From the NCBI GenBank assembly GCA_964506685.1, contig CAZDMQ010000089.1, positions 1 through 11,381 on the forward strand: a DNA stretch of 11,381 nucleotides. The letters are read 5' to 3'. A model generated the notes under the pieces. It saw only the letters and a program-made list of their open reading frames with translations, searched no databases and had not been told where the DNA came from. This stretch comes from UBA5336 sp964506685 (GTDB lineage Bacteria > Pseudomonadota > Alphaproteobacteria > Caulobacterales > Hyphomonadaceae). Both the position numbers and the translations under genes were made by a program. Shown piece by piece: positions 6,846 through 11,381 of this stretch; positions within the stretch are counted from its first letter, which is position 1, and each line of letters begins with the position of its first letter.

Positions 6846-8290
6846 TCTGCATCTCCTTCAGGGGCCAGCAGGTGGGCCTCGATGTGGTGGCGGTCCTCGC
6901 CGAAGACCGTGCGGACCGCTTCCAGCGCCGCCTCGGGCGTCACGGCGCGGACGTCGTCGGGATAGGACAGGAGGTCGCCGACATCGCCGCCGATGGCGAC
7001 CCAGCTGCCGAAGGTGTTGGCCATGCCGGCCTGGCTGTCGCGCTCATAGATGGCGCTGGCGGCCATGGAATTGCGTGCGCGGATCACGTCTTCCTCGGCA
7101 AAGCCCTCCTCGAGGGCGGCGCGCACCTCGGCCATGACAGCATCTTCCAGCGTCTCGAGATCGACGCCATCGACCGGGGTGGCGTAGATCACGGCCGGGC
7201 CTTCATCGTGCAGGAAGGTCCAGGCCGTGGTGCCGACGGCGATGGCGAGCTTCTGCTCCTCGACAAGCGCCTGGTAGAGCCGGCTGGTCTGCCCGCCGCC
7301 GAGCACGTCAAGGCCGACTTCCAGTGCCAGGGCAAAGTCCTTGTCGCGGATGCGCGAGGTGCCGAGATAGTAGCGCGACCATTGCGGCTGGCGCACCTTC
7401 GGGTCGCGGTGGACGATGAGCTGCGTTTCCTCCAGCGGTTCGACCGGCTGCCAGGCGCGGCTGCCATCGACGAGGCCGGTCGGCGCCTTCGTGCCATAGT
7501 GCTGCTGGGCGAGTGTGCGCACCTCACCGGCGGTGACATCGCCGGCGACAACGAGGATGGCGTTCTCGGGCGAGTAGTACTTGCGATAGAAGTCCAGCCC
7601 GTCCTGCGGGGTCAGCGCGCTGACCTCGTCCATCTCGCCGATCACGGTGATCTCATAGGGATGGCCGTCCCAGAGCGTGCTGAGGACCTGTTCCTGCAGC
7701 ACGGCGCCGGGATTGTTCTCGATCCGCTGGCGGCGCTCTTCCTTCACGACGTCGCGCTCGGAAATGAACGGGCCCTGGGGATCGTCATTGATGACCAGAT
7801 CGGTCATGCGTTCGGCTTCGAGGCTCATCATCAGGCCGAGCTGGTCCTTAGCGACGCGCTCGTAATAGGCGGTGTAGTCCCAGGAGGTGAAGGCGTTGAG
7901 CTGGCCGCCATTGCGCTGGACGATGGTGGTGAATTCCTCCGGGCCGATATCGTCGGTCTCCTTGAACATCACGTGTTCGAAGAGGTGGGCGATGCCGGAC
8001 TTTCCCGGGGCCTCATCGGCGGCGCCGACCTTGTACCAGACCATGTGGGTAACAACCGGGGCGCGGTGGTCGGGCAGGACCAGGACGTCCATGCCATTGT
8101 CCAGCATGAAGGTCTCCGGCGACCAGGCCGAAGCGGCCGATGGCGGGGAGACCGCAGCCCCGGGTTCGGTCTCGGCCGTGCGGGCCGGCTCGGCGCTTGC
8201 GGCGAGGGCCAGCAGCGCCGCCCCGCCGAGCATCGCGGCCCGGCCCAGCGTGGCGGTCCCGCCCAGCATGGCGTTAAGGGTTCGAACCAT
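6842..8290 (-). CDS. M16 family zinc metallopeptidase, catalytic subunit
   Basis: A 482-residue M16 peptidase with the inverted zinc motif H102-LF-E105-H106 (GIAHLFEHVMF) and, about 78 residues on, the third zinc ligand in RDVVKEERRQR (Glu184 or Glu185). Other family landmarks are the start of the domain FMLDNGMDVLVLPDHRAPVV (residues 61-80) and GGQLNAFTSWDYTAYY. Residues 1-33 look like a type I signal peptide (hydrophobic stretch, then ALAASA before Glu34), so it acts in the periplasm; the substrate is unknown. I chose the ATG at 8290 because AAGGAGG lies 8 nt ahead. An open frame continues upstream to 8368, but those extra 26 residues lack family resemblance and would bury the signal peptide. 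It overlaps the inactive M16 gene by 4 nt, and the two products probably form a heterodimer, as reported for a Sphingomonas M16 pair. Confidence 0.95.
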   Translation of the reverse strand: MVRTLNAMLGGTATLGRAAMLGGAALLALAASAEPARTAETEPGAAVSPPSAASAWSPETFMLDNGMDVLVLPDHRAPVVTHMVWYKVGAADEAPGKSGIAHLFEHVMFKETDDIGPEEFTTIVQRNGGQLNAFTSWDYTAYYERVAKDQLGLMMSLEAERMTDLVINDDPQGPFISERDVVKEERRQRIENNPGAVLQEQVLSTLWDGHPYEITVIGEMDEVSALTPQDGLDFYRKYYSPENAILVVAGDVTAGEVRTLAQQHYGTKAPTGLVDGSRAWQPVEPLEETQLIVHRDPKVRQPQWSRYYLGTSRIRDKDFALALEVGLDVLGGGQTSRLYQALVEEQKLAIAVGTTAWTFLHDEGPAVIYATPVDGVDLETLEDAVMAEVRAALEEGFAEEDVIRARNSMAASAIYERDSQAGMANTFGSWVAIGGDVGDLLSYPDDVRAVTPEAALEAVRTVFGEDRHHIEAHLLAPEGDAE

Positions 8291-8298
8291 GGCGTCAG

Positions 8299-8305
8299 CC
8301 TCCTT
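8299..8305 (-). promoter_or_regulatory. Ribosome binding site of the catalytic M16 gene
   Basis: AAGGAGG on the minus strand, 8 nt before the ATG at 8290. It is the strongest ribosome site in the window and decides the start over the upstream in-frame alternative at 8368. Confidence 0.85.
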
Positions 8306-8414
8306 GCGTGTGTCGTTCGGGGATGGTGCCCGTGACTGCAGCTTCTGTCCTGGGCATTCGGCCGGCACCCCCCGTCCTCTGCCTTGTCGCGTCGTCGCCC
8401 GTCAGGTCCCGTGA

Positions 8415-8912
8415 TCAGGTTCCTGGCAGCTTGGTCCGGCCGCGCTGCGGATCGGCGATAATCACCTCCGCGCCACCGGTTGCGCTGTCATTGGCAATGG
8501 TCGTGCGCGTCTCCTCATTGTCGCGCCAGAACAGGATCCGGTCACCGAGCGAGCGGGACTTGCGGATCGTGGACGCCTCTTCCCAGTCGACCTGGGCGCG
8601 GATCAGCGGATCGACTGCATTGGCCCCGGCCGCAGCGACCAGCGCGCGCTCCGATGCCGACGCGTTCTGGCCGACCGACTGGCCGAAGGCGGTCACCGAA
8701 CCGGAACGGGCAGGATCGACCTCCAGCGGCAGCGACTGGCCGGCGCCAGGTGGCCTGAGGCCGTATTCGGGGGGCACGGTCAGCGGCGGCTTGGTGATGA
8801 CGAGGAACTCGTCCTGAAGGCCTTCATTGATGCCGGCATCCCGGCCGTTGGCGCAGCCGACAACGGCGGACACCACGAAGACGATTGCAGGCAAGGCGAT
8901 GGAAAAACGCAT
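8415..8912 (-). CDS. bamF: DUF3035 / BamF-like outer membrane lipoprotein
   Basis: A 165-residue predicted lipoprotein: MRFSIALPAIVFVVSAVVGC with a lipobox VVGC and lipidated Cys20. The mature part begins with a conserved-looking segment (DEFLVITKPPLTVPPEYGLRPP, residues about 34-55) characteristic of the DUF3035 family. The Caulobacter member, BamF, was reported as a lipoprotein subunit of the BAM outer-membrane beta-barrel assembly machine. I infer the same role here from this motif, the length and the position after lspA; the gene symbol is therefore provisional. The middle is low complexity and the end is polar (ADPQRGRTKLPGT). The ATG at 8912 is preceded by AGGAAAG about 7-10 nt away. 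It starts 20 nt after the lspA stop, so the two genes form an operon. The 124-nt gap to the M16 gene shows no clear terminator or promoter. Confidence 0.82.
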   Translation of the reverse strand: MRFSIALPAIVFVVSAVVGCANGRDAGINEGLQDEFLVITKPPLTVPPEYGLRPPGAGQSLPLEVDPARSGSVTAFGQSVGQNASASERALVAAAGANAVDPLIRAQVDWEEASTIRKSRSLGDRILFWRDNEETRTTIANDSATGGAEVIIADPQRGRTKLPGT

Positions 8913-8923
8913 GCTTTTTCTTT

Positions 8924-8937
8924 CCTGAAGCTTCAGG
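8924..8937. repeat. Perfect 14-bp palindrome at the lspA stop / bamF leader
   Basis: CCTGAAGCTTCAGG reads the same on both strands. It covers the lspA stop codon and ends where the AGGAAAG ribosome site of the next gene begins. It could be an operator-like site, a small hairpin, or chance. Confidence 0.4.
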
Positions 8938-9475
8938 GACGCGGCGAGGCCGACGCCGTCTTGTTCTCCCGCGACAGTATAAACTGGTCGAGAAACAGCA
9001 AGAGCGCGCCGACAGTTATCGCCGCATCGGCGACGTTGAAGACGTAGTTGAAGAAGTAGGGGGGCCAGATTTCCTGGAAGTCGAAGAAGTCCACGACCGC
9101 GCCGAAACGCACCCGGTCGATGACGTTGCCGATCGCCCCGCCGACCACGAGGGCCAGCGCGGCGCCGGTCATCAGCCGGCCCGCCCGCCACAGCCAGACC
9201 GCGAAGCCGCAGGCAATCGCGAGCGAGATCGCAACAAGCACCCAGCGCATGATGCCTTCGGACTGCAGCATCCCCCAGCTCATCCCGCGGTTCCAGACCA
9301 TGGACAGGTCCATCATGCCCGGCACGGTGATGCGGCCGCAGGATTCGGTCCGGTCGAGGCAGTCGAGCGCATTGAGGCGCGGCGCATTCAACACCAGCCA
9401 TTTCGTCCACTGGTCGACGATGACCACGAGCGGCATGACGAGGAAGGTCAGGATATTTCGCGCGGTCGGGCTCAT
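8933..9475 (-). CDS. lspA: Lipoprotein signal peptidase (signal peptidase II)
   Basis: A 180-residue inner-membrane aspartyl protease that removes the signal peptide from diacylglyceryl-modified prolipoproteins. The conserved boxes are visible: D21-Q-W-T-K in the first membrane helix, N62-R-G-M-S-W-G (the NxG box), GGAIGNVIDR leading to V128-D129-F, and F146-N-V-A-D150. Asp129 and Asp150 correspond to the two catalytic aspartates of the family. Four hydrophobic segments fit the usual topology. The periplasmic stretch at residues 30-60 has three cysteines (39, 46 and 89 nearby), which is slightly unusual. The ATG at 9475 has AAGGGAA about 4-5 nt upstream. It lies 49 nt after ileS and 20 nt before the BamF-like gene; ileS-lspA linkage is widespread in bacteria. 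Several of its likely substrates are encoded just downstream. Confidence 0.97.
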   Translation of the reverse strand: MSPTARNILTFLVMPLVVIVDQWTKWLVLNAPRLNALDCLDRTESCGRITVPGMMDLSMVWNRGMSWGMLQSEGIMRWVLVAISLAIACGFAVWLWRAGRLMTGAALALVVGGAIGNVIDRVRFGAVVDFFDFQEIWPPYFFNYVFNVADAAITVGALLLFLDQFILSRENKTASASPRP

Positions 9476-9524
9476 GCGGTTCCCTTGCCGGTGCGCCCTG
9501 ACCGGGTCAAGCCGGACAGCTGCG

Positions 9525-11381
9525 TCACCTGAGCCCGGCCGCTTCCAGGGCTGCGACGGCGAGGGCGTCGCGCGGGGTGATGTCGGGATGGTCCGGGTGC
9601 GCTGTTGCCGGGTCGAAATACTTCCAGCTCCGGGCGCACTTGGTGCCGCCCGCCTTCTTCGGGACCACGCCGACCCCTGGCACCTCCTCCAGCGTGAAGG
9701 CCCTTGCCGGCGGTTTCGTGGCCTTGAAGTCCACCCCGGACGTGATGAAGATCTCGGCGGCGTCCTCGCCATCGAAGGCAGCCCGCAGGGCCTTGTCGGT
9801 GATGTGCACCACGGGGGCGGCCTCCAGCGAGGCGCCGATGCGTTTCTCCCGCCGTTCGGTCTCCAGCGCGCCGGTGACAACGCGGCGGACGGCGAAGATC
9901 TTCGCCCAGCGTTCGGCCAGGGCGGGATCGTGCCAGCCTGCCGGGGTTTCGGGGAAGAGCAGGAGGTGTACGCTGTCGGCCCGGCCCGCGAAGGGGCTTT
10001 CGAGGAAGGCCTCTTCGGTGGTGAAGGGCATGACCGGGGCGAGCCAGCAGAGCAGGCGTTCGAGGGTGGCGGCCATGACGGTGCGGGCGGCGCGGCGGCG
10101 ATTGCCGTACCGGGCGGTGTCGGCGTCCCAGTGCTCGGCGGTGGCGGCGACCGGGTCGCAGTAGAGACTGTCCTTGCGGATGTCGAAATAGACCGCCGAG
10201 AGGTCGATGGTGGTGAAATTGATCAGCGCGGCCATGACCTTCTTGAAGTCGTAGGTGCGGTAGGCCGCGCGGACGAGCGTATCGAGCTCGGCGAGCCGGT
10301 GCAGCACCCAGCGGTCGAGCGAGGGCATGTCACCGGCTGCCACGGTTTCCGCTTCGGCGGAGAACCCCTCCAGCGCGCCGAGCAGGTAGCGCAGCGTATT
10401 GCGCAGCCGGCGATAGCTTTCCACCGTGCCCTTGAGGATCTCATCGGAGATGCGCAGGTCCTCGGTGAAATCGCCCGATGCGGTCCAGATGCGGAGGATC
10501 TCGATGCCGTACTTCTTCTGGATTTCCTCCGGCTCGATCGTGTTGCCGATGGATTTCGACATCTTCTTGCCCTCGGCATCGACGATGAAGCCATGGGTCA
10601 GGACCTGCCTGTAGGGCGCGATGCCGCGCGTGGCGCAGCTTTCGAGCAGGGAGGACTGGAACCAGCCGCGATGCTGGTCGGAGCCTTCGAGATAGAGGTC
10701 GGCCTGGCCGGTGGCCTCGTCGATGACGCCGCGCTTCCTGAGGCAGAAGGCATGGGTGGTGCCGCTGTCGAACCAGACATCAAGCACGTCGGTGACCTTT
10801 TCCCAGCCTTCGGGCGACACGCCTGTGCCTTCGAGGAATTGGGCGAGCGGGCTTGAGAACCAGGCCTCGACGCCATCCAGAGCGACCGAGGCGATGATAT
10901 TGGCATTGATCTTCGCGGCGGTCGCTTCCGGCAGGGCGGCGGTGTGCGGTTCGCCCTTGTCATTGACGAGTATGGTCAGCGGCACACCCCAGTTGCGTTG
11001 GCGTGAGACGAGCCAGTCGGGCCGTCCCTCGACCATGGCGGTCAGCCGGTTGCGGCCCTGCGGCGGGAAAAATTCGACGCCTTCGAGCGCCTTCATCACG
11101 GTGTCGCGCAGCGCGGTGCCGTCCCTGCCGGGCTGGTCCATGGCGATGAACCATTGCGGGGTGGCGCGGCGGATGACCGGCGCCTTGGAGCGCCAGGAAT
11201 GGGCATCGCGGATCGTGGTCATGCCGCGCGCGAGCAGGTTGCCGCTCTCGGCGAGCAGACGGATCACCTCGGCATTGGCCTTGCCGGGCTCGCCGCGCTT
11301 CTTGCCGGAGGTGCGGATGATGTCGAGCCCGGCAAGCGGGGCGGGGACATCGGCGGTGTAGCAGCCATCGGCATCGACGAT
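9525..11381 (-). CDS. ileS: Isoleucyl-tRNA synthetase (5' end beyond the window)
   Basis: The C-terminal 618 residues of a class I aminoacyl-tRNA synthetase that charges tRNA-Ile; full-length enzymes have over 900 residues. The frame is open to base 11381, so the start, the HIGH motif and most of the editing domain lie outside. Visible are TPQWFIAMD, the lysine loop KMSKS (bases 10551-10565, in GKKMSKSIGNTIEPEEIQKK), then the helical anticodon-binding domain (SLDRWVLHRLAELD, NFTTIDLSAVYFDIRKDSLY). The C-terminal end has KCARSWKYF and no second Cys pair, so the zinc finger seen in E. coli IleS is lost; as I recall this is common in Alphaproteobacteria. A GTG at 11267 is internal, not the true start. 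It ends in TGA 49 nt before lspA, in the same direction. Confidence 0.97.
   Translation of the reverse strand: MVDADGCYTADVPAPLAGLDIIRTSGKKRGEPGKANAEVIRLLAESGNLLARGMTTIRDAHSWRSKAPVIRRATPQWFIAMDQPGRDGTALRDTVMKALEGVEFFPPQGRNRLTAMVEGRPDWLVSRQRNWGVPLTILVNDKGEPHTAALPEATAAKINANIIASVALDGVEAWFSSPLAQFLEGTGVSPEGWEKVTDVLDVWFDSGTTHAFCLRKRGVIDEATGQADLYLEGSDQHRGWFQSSLLESCATRGIAPYRQVLTHGFIVDAEGKKMSKSIGNTIEPEEIQKKYGIEILRIWTASGDFTEDLRISDEILKGTVESYRRLRNTLRYLLGALEGFSAEAETVAAGDMPSLDRWVLHRLAELDTLVRAAYRTYDFKKVMAALINFTTIDLSAVYFDIRKDSLYCDPVAATAEHWDADTARYGNRRRAARTVMAATLERLLCWLAPVMPFTTEEAFLESPFAGRADSVHLLLFPETPAGWHDPALAERWAKIFAVRRVVTGALETERREKRIGASLEAAPVVHITDKALRAAFDGEDAAEIFITSGVDFKATKPPARAFTLEEVPGVGVVPKKAGGTKCARSWKYFDPATAHPDHPDITPRDALAVAALEAAGLR

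Noticed and set aside
5340..8335. Two long + strand open frames (541 and 487 codons) opposite the M16 genes
   Set aside because: They are antisense shadows of the two M16 genes with no recognisable motifs and unnatural composition.
8291..8368. An upstream start for the catalytic M16 gene adding 26 residues
   Set aside because: The ATG at 8290 has AAGGAGG at ideal spacing and is followed by a signal peptide; the extension would destroy it.
8913..9410. A start at 9410 for the BamF-like frame, or at 9880 for the lspA frame
   Set aside because: The extra residues overlap lspA or ileS out of frame. The starts at 8912 and 9475 have ribosome sites and the expected signal or membrane segments.
9499..9509. 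TGACCGGGTCA inverted repeat between ileS and lspA as an operator
   Set aside because: The arms are only 5 bp in GC-rich DNA within an apparent operon, so chance is likely.
9120..10856. A 578-codon + strand open frame opposite lspA and ileS
   Set aside because: It is an antisense shadow; the minus-strand frame carries LspA and IleS motifs and accounts for the region.

Overview
The window is GC-rich, gene-dense DNA from a Gram-negative bacterium, almost certainly an alphaproteobacterium. I suspect a Caulobacterales/Maricaulales-type lineage because of the Ala/Pro-rich leader on the ATP synthase beta subunit, the BamF-like (DUF3035) lipoprotein next to lspA and the paired M16 peptidases, but the exact taxon is a guess. 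There is no sign of mobile DNA, CRISPR, rRNA or tRNA, and no gap above 300 bases lacks a gene (the longest, 8291-8414, is 124 bases).

Left arm, + strand (1-3835): the 3' part of the F1 ATP synthase operon. It holds the C-terminal two thirds of atpA, a complete atpG, and an atpD whose open frame begins 150 codons before the usual start. The extra segment encodes a compact domain with two CxxC pairs (residues 1-70) and an Ala/Pro/Lys-rich linker (71-150), followed by a complete, normal-looking beta subunit. A Shine-Dalgarno-like AAGGAG lies 9 nt before the internal ATG at 2411, so a long (624 aa) and a short (474 aa) beta could both be made. A strong intrinsic terminator follows atpD at once, and the epsilon gene (atpC) is not in its customary place.

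Convergent junction (3836-3945): a Rho-independent terminator for the atp operon, then a second GC-rich hairpin.

Right arm, - strand (read from 11381 down to 3946): ileS (3' two thirds), lspA, a BamF-like lipoprotein gene, an active M16 metallopeptidase, an inactive M16 partner lipoprotein overlapping it by 4 nt, a class A beta-lactamase with Tat-like and lipobox motifs, and a small EthD-domain protein. The theme is the cell envelope: LspA is the lipoprotein signal peptidase, and three of the five genes after it encode predicted lipoproteins. The M16 pair looks like a periplasmic active/inactive heterodimer.

The most unusual item is the CxxC-domain fusion to the ATP synthase beta subunit. 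Everything else is recognisable housekeeping or accessory envelope biology. The long open frames opposite the minus-strand genes are GC-rich shadow frames and were not annotated.
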